Positions 8,384 through 15,900 are shown, counted from the stretch's first letter. The stretch: DNA of 16,086 nt from Flavobacteriales bacterium UBA1531 (GCA_002323795.1 DCPZ01000002.1:1-16086), one strand, 5' to 3'. Program-made: numbers and translations. The notes: a model not told the origin generated them from the letters alone.

Positions 8384-9058
8384 TCAATCTGAGAGTTTTT
8401 CAATCATAAGTAGTCCATCCCGCATGGGCAGCAATGTGGTTCTTATGGACTTTTTCTGAGCGAGTTCTTTGGCCATATTGCGAAGTGCTCTGGCGGTTTC
8501 ATCTGGTTCTGGGTGATTCGGAAGAACCTTTCCCCACCATAGCACATTGTCCACCAGAATCCAGCCGCCGGGTCGGGTGCGTTCGAGGCACAAACGAACA
8601 TACGCTGCCGTCCGAAGTTTATCGGCATCAATCCAAGTCAGGTCGTACGGGCCAACGAGGTTTTGTAGTGCCTCTGTGGCTTCACAATTGTGCCGCCGCA
8701 CTTGGTGCAAGATTCCTGCTCGTTTCCAATGCTCGTCTTGGATTTGGTTTAATTCATCATTTGGTTCAACGGTATCAATGATTCCATCTTCTGACAAACC
8801 ATCTGCAAGGCAAATGGTCGAGTAACCGGTGTAGGTGCCAAGCTCAAGAATAGACTGAGGACGAATCATTCGGCTGATGTTAGCCAGAAAATGGCCTTGA
8901 ATGGCGTCGCTTAGCATTTGCGGGCTCAACACCGTTTGCCAAGTTTTGACGCGCAGCGCTTTCAATACATCTGATTCCGGTGTGCTATTATCCTCCGCGT
9001 ATCGTAGCAGAGGATCATCGAGGTCGTGTGGTGCTTTCAATTCTGGAATCAATTGCAA
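8384..9058 (-). CDS. SAM-dependent O-methyltransferase (family 3, COMT-like)
   Basis: A class I methyltransferase of the catechol/caffeoyl-CoA O-methyltransferase type, expected to methylate a hydroxyl on a small molecule with help from a divalent metal. The SAM loop is ELGTYTGYS (72-80). The metal ligands expected in the family are D144 (WIDADK), D170 and N171 (LVDNVLWWGKV). The late motif LPMRDGL is also typical. Length is 224 residues against about 215 usually. There is no ATG before residue 48, so the start must be a non-ATG codon: TTG at 9058, or TTG at 9052, which forms a TTGA overlap with the stop codon of the upstream gene. Translation is therefore probably coupled to that gene. The true substrate cannot be told from the sequence. 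Confidence 0.9.
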   Translation of the reverse strand: MQLIPELKAPHDLDDPLLRYAEDNSTPESDVLKALRVKTWQTVLSPQMLSDAIQGHFLANISRMIRPQSILELGTYTGYSTICLADGLSEDGIIDTVEPNDELNQIQDEHWKRAGILHQVRRHNCEATEALQNLVGPYDLTWIDADKLRTAAYVRLCLERTRPGGWILVDNVLWWGKVLPNHPEPDETARALRNMAKELAQKKSIRTTLLPMRDGLLMIEKLSD

Positions 9059-9732
9059 CCCAGTCCAAACTCAGACAAGAAAATGAGGAGATCGGAAGCT
9101 CCAACCACACCATCGTTGTTCATGTCCGCCTCACCAATGCAATTACTCACGCAGCCAAATGTTCCAAGAAAGATGAGCAGGTCTGCGGTTCCGACCGTGT
9201 TGTCTAAATTCAGATCTGCTAGGCAATCTGTCGTCTCTGTCGGGCTAAAGATTCCGTTGCAATTGTTGTCAAACCCTTCATTTGTTCCGTCAGCACCAGG
9301 ATAAATATTGGGGTTGTTGTCATTGCAATCGCATAGGTTGGTCCAATCATCTGTATCCGCATTCACAATCCCCGCGCATTCATTGAATCCAGCTTCGCAA
9401 TTGGACAGCGCACATGCCGCGCAGTCTTCTTCGCTGCCGAAGGCGCAAGCAAGAAAACAACTTTGTACGATGCACGTTACTTGCTCACCGAAACAACCGA
9501 TGCAGTCATTGGTGAGTGCTAGTTGTTCCGTCATACAAGCTACCAGGCATTCTTCTCCATCGTTTAAGCAAGCCAGCCCGCAATCCAATGATACCGCCTG
9601 AACATATTCGGTGTTTTGACAGATGTAATCCAAATCGAATGATGTGCAGTTTCCCTGAGCGCCAGCTTGAAGGGAAGCGCAGATGCTCAAACAGAGCATC
9701 GCGACCATAAGATGTGGGGTTAAATAGTTCAT
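9049..9732 (-). CDS. Secreted cysteine-rich protein with MopE-like and dockerin-like calcium motifs
   Basis: A 227-residue exported protein. A signal peptide is clear (hydrophobic core about residues 8-20, likely cleavage after AGA near 25). Residues 29-119 hold 15 cysteines in helical-looking C-x3-C and C-x2-C patterns (for example CGLAC at 51-55, CIGC at 77-80), suggesting several disulfides. Residues about 134-160 (CDCNDNNPNIYPGADG through DNNCNG) match the MopE-type putative metal-binding motif. The C-terminus (171-224) has two EF-hand-like loops, DLNLDNTVGTADLL and DMNNDGVVGASDLL, each followed by FLxxFG, as in dockerin type I repeats. No T9SS sorting domain is present. Its stop overlaps the O-methyltransferase start, so they form a pair. 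The function is unknown; metal-dependent folding and interaction with a cohesin-like partner are inference. Confidence 0.82.
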   Translation of the reverse strand: MNYLTPHLMVAMLCLSICASLQAGAQGNCTSFDLDYICQNTEYVQAVSLDCGLACLNDGEECLVACMTEQLALTNDCIGCFGEQVTCIVQSCFLACAFGSEEDCAACALSNCEAGFNECAGIVNADTDDWTNLCDCNDNNPNIYPGADGTNEGFDNNCNGIFSPTETTDCLADLNLDNTVGTADLLIFLGTFGCVSNCIGEADMNNDGVVGASDLLIFLSEFGLGCN

Positions 9733-9818
9733 GTAACTTTAAAATACGGATTTTCGACCACTTTACCCAACAAAAGAAAATAATTCAATTGGTGTTCGCC
9801 ATTACCTTCGCAGTCTTC

Positions 9819-10181
9819 ATGGCCAAAAAGAAAAACAAATCGCGACTGCGATTGGAGGGAGATGGGATGGTGTTTAGCACCCAGCCTGGCTGGAGTATGA
9901 TGCCTGAACGCGAGACTGATCTGGGAGACAAGGCCAATTCGAAGCAGCTTCTTTACGTGAGTTTGGATCGAAAACAGCGAGCTGGAAAGCCGGTTACGCT
10001 CATCGAGGGTTACTCCGGTGACGCGATGGCGCTTCTGCTCCTTGGGAAGGAACTTAAAACCATGTGTGGAGTAGGTGGTGCTGTCAAAGATGGATGCATA
10101 TTAATACAAGGGGATCAGCGGATAAAAGTGATCGCTGCCTTGGAGGCAATGGGACATCGAGTCAAAAGCAAAGGAGGATGA
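9819..10181 (+). CDS. SUI1/eIF1-family translation initiation factor (YciH-like)
   Basis: A 120-residue protein with the SUI1 fold, related to eukaryotic eIF1 and to E. coli YciH, which is thought to act on start-codon selection or translation under stress. The basic N-terminus MAKKKNKSRLRL is followed by the core: DRKQRAGKPVTLIEGY (about 50-65) and the highly typical GVGGAVKDGCILIQGD (84-99), then a C-terminal helix. The start at 9819 gives the normal bacterial length; a longer frame beginning at 9714 would add 35 unrelated residues and run into the divergent gene's coding start. A TACCTTCG sequence at 9803-9810 is one base off the -7 consensus and close to the ATG. The stop overlaps the methyltransferase ATG (ATGA). 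Confidence 0.93.
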   Translation: MAKKKNKSRLRLEGDGMVFSTQPGWSMMPERETDLGDKANSKQLLYVSLDRKQRAGKPVTLIEGYSGDAMALLLLGKELKTMCGVGGAVKDGCILIQGDQRIKVIAALEAMGHRVKSKGG

Positions 10182-11440
10182 GCAACGAAAATTCAGAGAA
10201 AACAGGAGAAGTCGCAGCGAAAGCGAATAAAATCGAATCCGATTTACCACTGTATTTCGCGAAGACTTTGGCGGGTATGGAACAGTTATTGGTGGCCGAA
10301 TTGGCGGAGTTGGGTGCGATTAGCATGAAGGAGGTTCGGCGTGGTGTAGAGTTCAAAGCGGACATGGCGACTTTGTTCCGGGTTTGCCTATCGAGCCGTT
10401 TTGCTTTGACTGTCCTGCGCCCGATACTGACTTTTGAGGCTCAAAACCCTGATGAGCTATACAATGAAGCTAAAAAGTGGGAATGGGGCGCAGTTATGAC
10501 CGCTCACTCGTCATTTGCTGTTGATGTTACTGTGCATTCTGCGATATTCACTCATTCACAATTTGCGATGCTTCGCCTCAAGGACGCCATCGTCGATCAC
10601 TTTCGAGATCAGGGAGGGATTCGACCGGGAGTCAATAGAGAAGATCCAGACATGAGGATTCATATGCACATTTCAAACTCCGCTGTAACGCTTTCCTTGG
10701 ATGCTGCCGGCAGGCCCCTTAGTCGCAGGGGATATCGCCCCGTTGGTGCAAAAGCACCTCTGAATGAAGTGCTTGCTGCGGGTCTCCTAGCGCATTCTGG
10801 ATGGAAGCCGGGTACGCCGCTCTACGACCCGATGTGTGGTTCGGGTACATTTACACTGGAGGCAGCACTTTGGACAGATGGCTTGCCCATTCAATGGCAC
10901 CGGCGCAAGTTTGCTTTCATGGATTGGAGGGGATACGATGACGATGAGTGGTGGCACGTTCGCGACCAAATGAAGGAGCAGCGCAATAAGGTTGAGACAC
11001 CGATGTTTACATGGGACAAAGATTTCGGGGCGATTTCTCAAACACGCCAGGCACTGGCTAACATGGAGATGGATGGGATAACAGAACTTGGGCGGGCGAA
11101 TTTCTTCAAAATGCAGCCGCGAACAGAGTCGGGTGTTGTGGTTTTGAACCCGCCATACGGAGAACGACTCGACTTGGAAGATGCTCCGGAATTTTATGGT
11201 GCGATTGGCGATGCGTTCAAGACGAATTGGACCGGATTTTCGGCTTGGATTATTTCATCGGATGCAGAAGCGCTGAAGAATGTTGGGCTGAAGACGAAGC
11301 GAAAAATCCAGTGTTTCAATGGTCCGTTGGAGTGCCGGTGGGTTGGCTATGATCTCTACAAAGGCAGTGCCGTTCGTTCCATGAAATCCGCGCAAGAGCA
11401 GATTTTGGACACGGATCAAAAGTCCAATTCAGAAGATTAA
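10178..11440 (+). CDS. THUMP-domain rRNA (guanine-N2) methyltransferase, RlmL/YpsC-like
   Basis: A 420-residue RNA methyltransferase. A THUMP RNA-binding region covers about residues 25-180, followed by a class I SAM-dependent catalytic domain with the SAM-binding motif DPMCGSGT (217-224) and the catalytic NPPYGERL (324-331), the latter typical of N2-guanine RNA methyltransferases. This corresponds to Bacillus YpsC and to the N-terminal half of E. coli RlmL, which modifies G2445 of 23S rRNA; the exact site here is inference. About 20 extra charged residues precede the conserved start. The ATG overlaps the SUI1 stop by 4 bp. AAGGAGG lies directly before the ATG but is also coding sequence, and its spacing of zero is too short for ideal use. 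A terminator follows at once. Confidence 0.93.
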   Translation: MSNENSEKTGEVAAKANKIESDLPLYFAKTLAGMEQLLVAELAELGAISMKEVRRGVEFKADMATLFRVCLSSRFALTVLRPILTFEAQNPDELYNEAKKWEWGAVMTAHSSFAVDVTVHSAIFTHSQFAMLRLKDAIVDHFRDQGGIRPGVNREDPDMRIHMHISNSAVTLSLDAAGRPLSRRGYRPVGAKAPLNEVLAAGLLAHSGWKPGTPLYDPMCGSGTFTLEAALWTDGLPIQWHRRKFAFMDWRGYDDDEWWHVRDQMKEQRNKVETPMFTWDKDFGAISQTRQALANMEMDGITELGRANFFKMQPRTESGVVVLNPPYGERLDLEDAPEFYGAIGDAFKTNWTGFSAWIISSDAEALKNVGLKTKRKIQCFNGPLECRWVGYDLYKGSAVRSMKSAQEQILDTDQKSNSED

Positions 11441-11447
11441 GGGCATT

Positions 11448-11477
11448 AAAAAACGGCCTCGAATGAGGCCGCGTTTT
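11448..11477. terminator. Bidirectional intrinsic terminator
   Basis: CGGCCTC-GAAT-GAGGCCG forms a perfect 7-bp GC-rich stem with a 4-base loop (11454-11471). It is preceded by A6 (11448-11453) and followed by CGTTTT. Read leftward it gives stem plus U6, and rightward stem plus CGUUUU, so it can end both the rightward methyltransferase operon and the leftward T9SS cargo gene. Its position between convergent genes fits this. Confidence 0.88.
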
Positions 11478-11501
11478 CAATGCATGAGACTTGGACCTTC
11501 C

Positions 11502-12413
11502 TCATTGCTTGAGCAAGCGAGTGACCATGCGGTTGCGATCGCTCATGAATTCCAAGGTATAAGCGCCGTGATCTAAGTTGGTTACGTCAATCGTCGGATA
11601 GGAGGTTTGTATGGTTTCGATCAAAACAGTTCGCCCGGCAGCATCTATGATTCTGAGTTGCCCGGGGGCATCGCTATTCAAACGAATATGGTTTTGAGCG
11701 GGATTCGGGAATACACCCAGTTCAACTTGCATGTGTGAGGAAGCCATTCCATTGACCGCACCTTGAATGATGTCCCCAGCGTTTCTCACCTCAATTTTGT
11801 ACTCTTCGAACGTATAGTGCAAACAACCAGTCAATGAATATACTGCACCTTCGGTCCAGCCATCTGCAGGAAAGTACATGTAGTCGTTGGTTTTGATTTC
11901 ACCACTCCCATCATCAAAGATGGCCTCTCCGTAGTCTGCGTCGGGAACAACACACGTGGCATTGATGATTTGAACGAGGCAGCCTTCATGGGCTTCACTG
12001 TTCGCGAGATCGCCAGTCGTCAATGCCATCGCGGCGGGCAATGCATTGCCAGAACTGACAACATTATAATAGGTCAAGTTGACCAGTTCGGTGACATCAT
12101 AAAACTCTGCGACTTCTGCTTCTATGATAATTTCATCCCCGATTTCCGGTGCTTGGGTATTGTCGTAAACATAAACTCCGTTCCATGGGCCTTCTCCATC
12201 TTGAATGAAAAATCCGATTGTACCTGATGTCGCGGATGTCACATTGTTTGCTGTGACAATTCCTGTCGTAGTCACCACTTGTTCAATAAGTGGCGAGCTG
12301 AACAACTCACCTTGAATTTGCGCAATGGTATGCGTAATGGCCTGGGCTGAGCAGGTTGATTGCATTCCGAAACATCCGAGCAGTGCGAATCCGATTGTGT
12401 AAATGTGTTTCAT
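11502..12413 (-). CDS. Secreted tandem OB-fold protein with T9SS sorting domain
   Basis: A 303-residue exported protein. A signal peptide (about 1-24, ending CSAQA) is followed by a first OB-fold-like domain (about 27-115) of the type found in extracellular nucleases (TTTGIVTA, GFFIQDGEGPWNGVYVYD, then GDEIIIEAEVAEFYDVTELVN). A second OB-like unit spans about 143-217 (GEAIFDDGSGEIK, VYSLTGCLHYTFEEYKIEVRNAGDI). The C-terminal 70 residues are a type A T9SS sorting domain: VFPNPAQNHIRL, LRIIDAAGRTVL, GAYTLEF and a final RLLKQ. This predicts outer-membrane export by T9SS and cell-surface attachment or release. No nuclease catalytic domain is present. The start at 12413 is chosen because the signal peptide begins there; an upstream extension to 12533 runs through the divergent SDR gene. 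Its function is unknown. Confidence 0.88.
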   Translation of the reverse strand: MKHIYTIGFALLGCFGMQSTCSAQAITHTIAQIQGELFSSPLIEQVVTTTGIVTANNVTSATSGTIGFFIQDGEGPWNGVYVYDNTQAPEIGDEIIIEAEVAEFYDVTELVNLTYYNVVSSGNALPAAMALTTGDLANSEAHEGCLVQIINATCVVPDADYGEAIFDDGSGEIKTNDYMYFPADGWTEGAVYSLTGCLHYTFEEYKIEVRNAGDIIQGAVNGMASSHMQVELGVFPNPAQNHIRLNSDAPGQLRIIDAAGRTVLIETIQTSYPTIDVTNLDHGAYTLEFMSDRNRMVTRLLKQ

Positions 12414-12432
12414 ATGAAGTTTTTTGTGAATG

Positions 12433-12440
12433 TACCTTTG
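12433..12440 (+). promoter_or_regulatory. -7 box of the SDR-amidohydrolase-SCO1 operon
   Basis: TACCTTTG matches TAnnTTTG exactly and lies 11 bp before the SDR start codon, implying a leader of only a few bases. No good -33 TTG is seen at 19 bp. It sits in the 38-bp gap between divergent genes. Confidence 0.5.
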
Positions 12441-12451
12441 GGCAAATAGAC

Positions 12452-13216
12452 ATGAAAAACGATCAACTACAAAACAGCAGGGGTGTGATGTTGATAACAG
12501 GTGCCACCTCAGGGTTTGGCGCTGCAGCTGCACGCATGGCCGTATCGCATGGATTTCAGCTTGTGCTGACTGGCAGAAGAACGGAGCGCTTGCAACGGCT
12601 TCAGGCCGAGCTAGGCTTAGCTGTCCTGAAAACCCTTGCTTTCGATGTTTGCGATCTCAAAGCGACTCAGAAGGCATTGTCTTCGCTGGATAAGGATGAA
12701 GTGCCTCATGTATTGATCAATAATGCTGGTTTAGCTGTAGGAACGGAGTCTGTTGATCATGGCTTTTACGAGGATTGGAATCGCATGATTGACACCAATT
12801 TGAAAGGACTGTTGCACGTGACGCGAGAGCTGACGCCCAGAATGACATCGGGTGCGCGAATCATAAACATTGGCAGCATCGCAGGGCGACAAGCATATCC
12901 CGGGGGAGCGGTCTACAATGCTTCAAAGTTTGCAGTGCATGGCTTAACGCAAGCCATGCGCATGGATTTGTTGCCGCGCGGAATACAGGTTGCGCAGGTA
13001 GCCCCGGGAGCTGCAGAGACTGAATTCAGTCAGGTACGCTTCAAAGGAGATGATTCCTTAGCCAAGGAAGTTTACCTTGGATTTGAGCCGTTGCGAGCGG
13101 AGGATGTTGCAGATGCGATACTTTACATTGCAACGCGTCCTGCTCACGTGAGCATTCAGGACATGCTGATCATGCCAGCTGCGCAAGCTAGCGCTTATCA
13201 TTATCATAAATCATGA
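12452..13216 (+). CDS. Short-chain dehydrogenase/reductase, YdfG-like
   Basis: A 254-residue classical SDR, expected to reduce or oxidise a hydroxy/keto group with NADP(H). The cofactor motif TGATSGFG (16-23) is followed by RR at 42-43, which favours NADP. Also visible are NNAG (90-93), the catalytic S142 (GSIAG), and Y155/K159 (YNASK). The C-terminal stretch EFSQVRFKGDD and PAHVSIQDMLIMP closely resembles E. coli YdfG, a 3-hydroxy acid (L-allo-threonine/serine) dehydrogenase, so a similar substrate range is plausible but not proven. It is the first gene of a three-gene operon; its TGA overlaps the next ATG by 4 bp. The start is set by the promoter box at 12433 and by the family N-terminus. 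Confidence 0.93.
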   Translation: MKNDQLQNSRGVMLITGATSGFGAAAARMAVSHGFQLVLTGRRTERLQRLQAELGLAVLKTLAFDVCDLKATQKALSSLDKDEVPHVLINNAGLAVGTESVDHGFYEDWNRMIDTNLKGLLHVTRELTPRMTSGARIINIGSIAGRQAYPGGAVYNASKFAVHGLTQAMRMDLLPRGIQVAQVAPGAAETEFSQVRFKGDDSLAKEVYLGFEPLRAEDVADAILYIATRPAHVSIQDMLIMPAAQASAYHYHKS

Positions 13217-14871
13217 GACCAAGACGATACACGGCTTTCACATTGGCATTGATGGCATGCTTCGCATGGGGCTGTAATTTTAAGTCGGAGCACGCTGACC
13301 TGATTGTCCACAACGGTATCATTCAAACCTTGGATGCTCAAAATGCTGTTGCAGAGGCCATCGCGATTTGCAATGGCCGCGTTGTAGCCATCGGTGCGGA
13401 GCGTGAAATATTGAATCGATATAGGGCTTCTAAGTATACTGATCTTGGAGGAGGAGTCATTGTTCCTGGATTGATGGACGGACATGCGCATTTGGTTGGG
13501 TATGCCGATGGATTGCTGGAAGCCAATCTGTTCGCTACCGATCGCTGGATTGAGGCCGTGGAGCGAGTAGTGTTGCACGACGAGGAGCGGCCAAATGAGT
13601 GGGTTGTCGGCCGGGGGTGGGATCAGAATGATTGGGAAGTTCCCCGTTTTCCTGATAGGACACTCTTGGACAAGTTCTTCCCAGACAAACCTGTTGTTTT
13701 GGAGCGAATCGATGGTCATGCATTGGTGGTGAATCGAGTTGCGCTTGAGCGCGCTGGATTGTGGGATTTGACCACTGAATCACCGAGCGGGGGTGAGATA
13801 GTAAGAGGAGAAGATGGTTTTCCTACTGGAGTGCTTATTGATAATGCATGTTATTTGGTGCAGCAACATATACCACAGCGTGCAGCGCAAAAACGATTTG
13901 ATGCACTTATGGAAGCGCAGAAAAATTTGCTCGAGCTGGGTATAACAGGTGTAACCGATGCCGGTCTTGTTCCTCGCGAAATTCTTCGCCTCGACTCGCT
14001 TCAGGAAACGGGAGACGTCAAAATTCGCATCAATGCAATGGTGAGTTCCGACGATTCATCCATCCACTGGCTCCGAACAAATGGACCCATATTAAAAGAT
14101 CGCCTTACGGTTCAGTCGGTTAAGTTTTACATGGATGGTGCACTTGGATCACGAGGTGCTTTGTTGCTTGAGCCATATTCTGATCGGCCGGGATGGCATG
14201 GATTAGGAACTCAAGATGCCAATTGGTTTCGAGATCAGCTGGAACTCTTGGCTGCGGATAGCTTGCAGGCTGCTACGCATTGCATTGGTGATTCTGCGGT
14301 GCGATGGGTGCTCGAAGCATATGAAGCTATTCTAGGGGGCACGAACGATCGCCGCTGGAGAATCGAGCATGCGCAGGTGGTTTCGCCACAAGACTTTGCC
14401 GGTTTCGGTCGGAACAGTGTGATACCTTCAATTCAGCCTACCCATGCCACGAGCGATATGTATTGGGCCGGCGAGCGCTTGGGGCGGAATAGGATTCGAC
14501 GCGCATACGCATATCAGGAGTTGTTGGGTCAATTGGGGATGGTTGCTTTGGGTACAGATTTCCCCGTCGAAGACATTGACCCGCGAAAGACGTTCTACGC
14601 AAGTGTATCGCGCACGGACGCCACGGGGTATCCGCAAGGTGGATTTCAATCCGAAAATGCTTTAACCAAGGAGCAAACCTTGCGAGGCATGACTCAGTGG
14701 GTGGCTCTGGCTCAGTTTCAAGAATCTGATTTGGGTACCATTGAGGTCGGAAAGTGGGCGGATCTAACATGGATGGATCGGAATTGGCTGGCCATTGATG
14801 CAGCCGATGTTTTAAATACCCGTGTGAAGGGAACTTGCATCGCCGGTGAGTGGTTATATCGTGCAGAATGA
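13213..14871 (+). CDS. YtcJ-like amidohydrolase (amidohydrolase family 3), probable lipoprotein
   Basis: A 552-residue metal-dependent hydrolase of the YtcJ/amidohydrolase_3 group, whose members hydrolyse amide or related bonds but mostly lack known substrates. The TIM-barrel motifs are visible: HAH (91-93) in PGLMDGHAHLVG, K304 in VKFYMDGALGSRGA (likely the metal-bridging lysine), H357 (THCIGD), H386 (RIEHAQ) and D449 (LGTDFPVE). The small beta-sandwich is built from both ends (ADLIVHNGIIQTLD and GKWADLTWMD). The N-terminus has a signal sequence ending AWG-C21, which fits a relaxed lipobox, so the enzyme is probably lipid-anchored outside the cytoplasm. Overlaps of 4 bp join it to the SDR upstream and to the SCO1 gene downstream, so production is probably coupled. 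The substrate is unknown. Confidence 0.92.
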   Translation: MRPRRYTAFTLALMACFAWGCNFKSEHADLIVHNGIIQTLDAQNAVAEAIAICNGRVVAIGAEREILNRYRASKYTDLGGGVIVPGLMDGHAHLVGYADGLLEANLFATDRWIEAVERVVLHDEERPNEWVVGRGWDQNDWEVPRFPDRTLLDKFFPDKPVVLERIDGHALVVNRVALERAGLWDLTTESPSGGEIVRGEDGFPTGVLIDNACYLVQQHIPQRAAQKRFDALMEAQKNLLELGITGVTDAGLVPREILRLDSLQETGDVKIRINAMVSSDDSSIHWLRTNGPILKDRLTVQSVKFYMDGALGSRGALLLEPYSDRPGWHGLGTQDANWFRDQLELLAADSLQAATHCIGDSAVRWVLEAYEAILGGTNDRRWRIEHAQVVSPQDFAGFGRNSVIPSIQPTHATSDMYWAGERLGRNRIRRAYAYQELLGQLGMVALGTDFPVEDIDPRKTFYASVSRTDATGYPQGGFQSENALTKEQTLRGMTQWVALAQFQESDLGTIEVGKWADLTWMDRNWLAIDAADVLNTRVKGTCIAGEWLYRAE

Positions 14872-15554
14872 AGAAACAAAACGTTACGGGTTCAACCGCA
14901 CCCTGGCAACTCATTGCTTTGCTGATTACGTTTACAGTAGCTGTGGCAGTAGGAGTGGTTATACTTTATCCGAACAAATCGCTGCCCATTTTGCAGCCGA
15001 GTGATTTGAACCCAGCTCTCGTAGACGCGCAAGATTGGAGCAGAGAACAGCATACTATTGCTTCATTCAATTTAATCAATCAATTTGGCGACACCGTCAG
15101 GCTTCAGGATGTTTTGGGGGATGTTCTGATTGCAGACTTCTTTTTCACGCGTTGCGCGACGATATGTCCCATCATGACATCCAATCTAACGAAGGTTCGG
15201 GATGTTTTGGAGGAAGAGAAGGGTTGGAGAATTTTGAGCCATAGCGTCACACCAGAAGCTGATAGTGTGCCTGTGCTGAGGGATTACGCCCTTCGGATGA
15301 ATGCGGAGCACTCCAATTGGTGGTTCTTGACAGGGGCGAAAGAGGAGATCTATCGTCTGGCCAGAAGAAGCTATTTTGCTTGTTATGATGAGGCCAGCGG
15401 AGGCGATGGAGGAATGCAAGATTTCGTGCACACAGAGAATGTTGTGCTCGTTGACCAGCTAGGAAGGCTGAGGGGCTTTTATGACGGAACGAGTGAATCT
15501 TCTATGAATCAATTGATTGAGGATTGTTTGTGGTTGATAGGTCAGAAAAAATGA
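14868..15554 (+). CDS. SCO1/SenC-family thioredoxin-like copper protein
   Basis: A 228-residue membrane-anchored protein. One transmembrane segment spans about residues 13-34, and the rest should face the periplasm as a thioredoxin-like domain. The copper/redox motif C96-x3-C100 (RCATIC) and the distant H188 (FVHTENVVLVD) are the three ligands that define SCO proteins, which deliver copper to the CuA site of cytochrome oxidase or act as thiol reductants. FFFTRCATICPIM and LRGFYDGT are typical of the family. It is the last gene of the SDR-amidohydrolase operon, overlapping by ATGA; no oxidase gene is nearby. Its stop codon lies inside the A-rich upstream element of the first rRNA promoter, and no terminator separates the two. 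Confidence 0.93.
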   Translation: MKKQNVTGSTAPWQLIALLITFTVAVAVGVVILYPNKSLPILQPSDLNPALVDAQDWSREQHTIASFNLINQFGDTVRLQDVLGDVLIADFFFTRCATICPIMTSNLTKVRDVLEEEKGWRILSHSVTPEADSVPVLRDYALRMNAEHSNWWFLTGAKEEIYRLARRSYFACYDEASGGDGGMQDFVHTENVVLVDQLGRLRGFYDGTSESSMNQLIEDCLWLIGQKK

Positions 15555-15616
15555 AAAAAAAGCGACTGATGATGATGTGGAATTCAAATAACCCACCCTA
15601 CATTTGCGCCCGCTTT
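15552..15616 (+). promoter_or_regulatory. rrs: rRNA promoter P1
   Basis: TGA8 (15552-15561, overlapping the SCO1 stop) acts as a likely UP element 47 bp upstream of the -7 box TACATTTG (15599-15606). CGCCCGCTTT (15607-15616) follows and is shared with P2 and P3. The -33 position has only GTG, so it is weaker than in P2. Confidence 0.75.
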
Positions 15617-15682
15617 CAAAGGGAAGTGAGTTCATTGAAAAGCGATTCGCAACGGAGGGTGTAAAAGCCTAAGCAAAGTTTT

Positions 15683-15744
15683 TGAAAAAAAAGATTGTTT
15701 CTCCTTGCAGGTTTGAAAAAGCAATGTATCTTTGCGCCCCCTTT
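15683..15744 (+). promoter_or_regulatory. rrs: rRNA promoter P2
   Basis: The best of the three: TGA8 (15683-15692), TTG (15705-15707), exactly 19 bases, then TATCTTTG (15727-15734) and CGCCCCCTTT. This is the canonical Bacteroidota layout of -33 TTG, 19-bp spacer and TAnnTTTG. The start of the transcript can fold as CCCT-TTCG-AGGG (15739-15750). Confidence 0.85.
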
Positions 15745-15783
15745 CGAGGGTAGTTCTTTTCTTAAAGAGGCGCAGATAGAAGT

Positions 15784-15848
15784 TGAAAAAAAATCGAGAT
15801 GTTTTCATTTCGATTGAAACAAATCAAACTTACATTTGCGTCCGCTTT
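15784..15848 (+). promoter_or_regulatory. rrs: rRNA promoter P3
   Basis: TGA8 (15784-15793) lies 47 bp before TACATTTG (15831-15838), which is followed by CGTCCGCTTT. TTC occupies the ideal -33 position; a TTG exists at 15814-15816 but only 14 bases from the -7 box. It is the promoter nearest to 16S, about 210 bp from the mature end. Confidence 0.75.
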
Positions 15849-15900
15849 AAAAATAACGAAGCATTTAAGGAAGCCAGTTTTCTGGTGGATATTAATAAAC

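Noticed and set aside
8383..8400. Possible sucC terminator (CTCA-ATC-TGAG followed by AGTTTTT)
   Set aside because: The stem has only four pairs and lies partly inside the methyltransferase coding end; too weak to list as a feature.
9714..9818. 35-residue N-terminal extension of the SUI1 protein
   Set aside because: It overlaps the start of the divergent secreted-protein gene and lacks family similarity; the ATG at 9819 gives the normal SUI1 N-terminus.
12414..12533. 40-residue N-terminal extension of the T9SS cargo
   Set aside because: It would bury the signal peptide and overlaps the SDR gene on the other strand.
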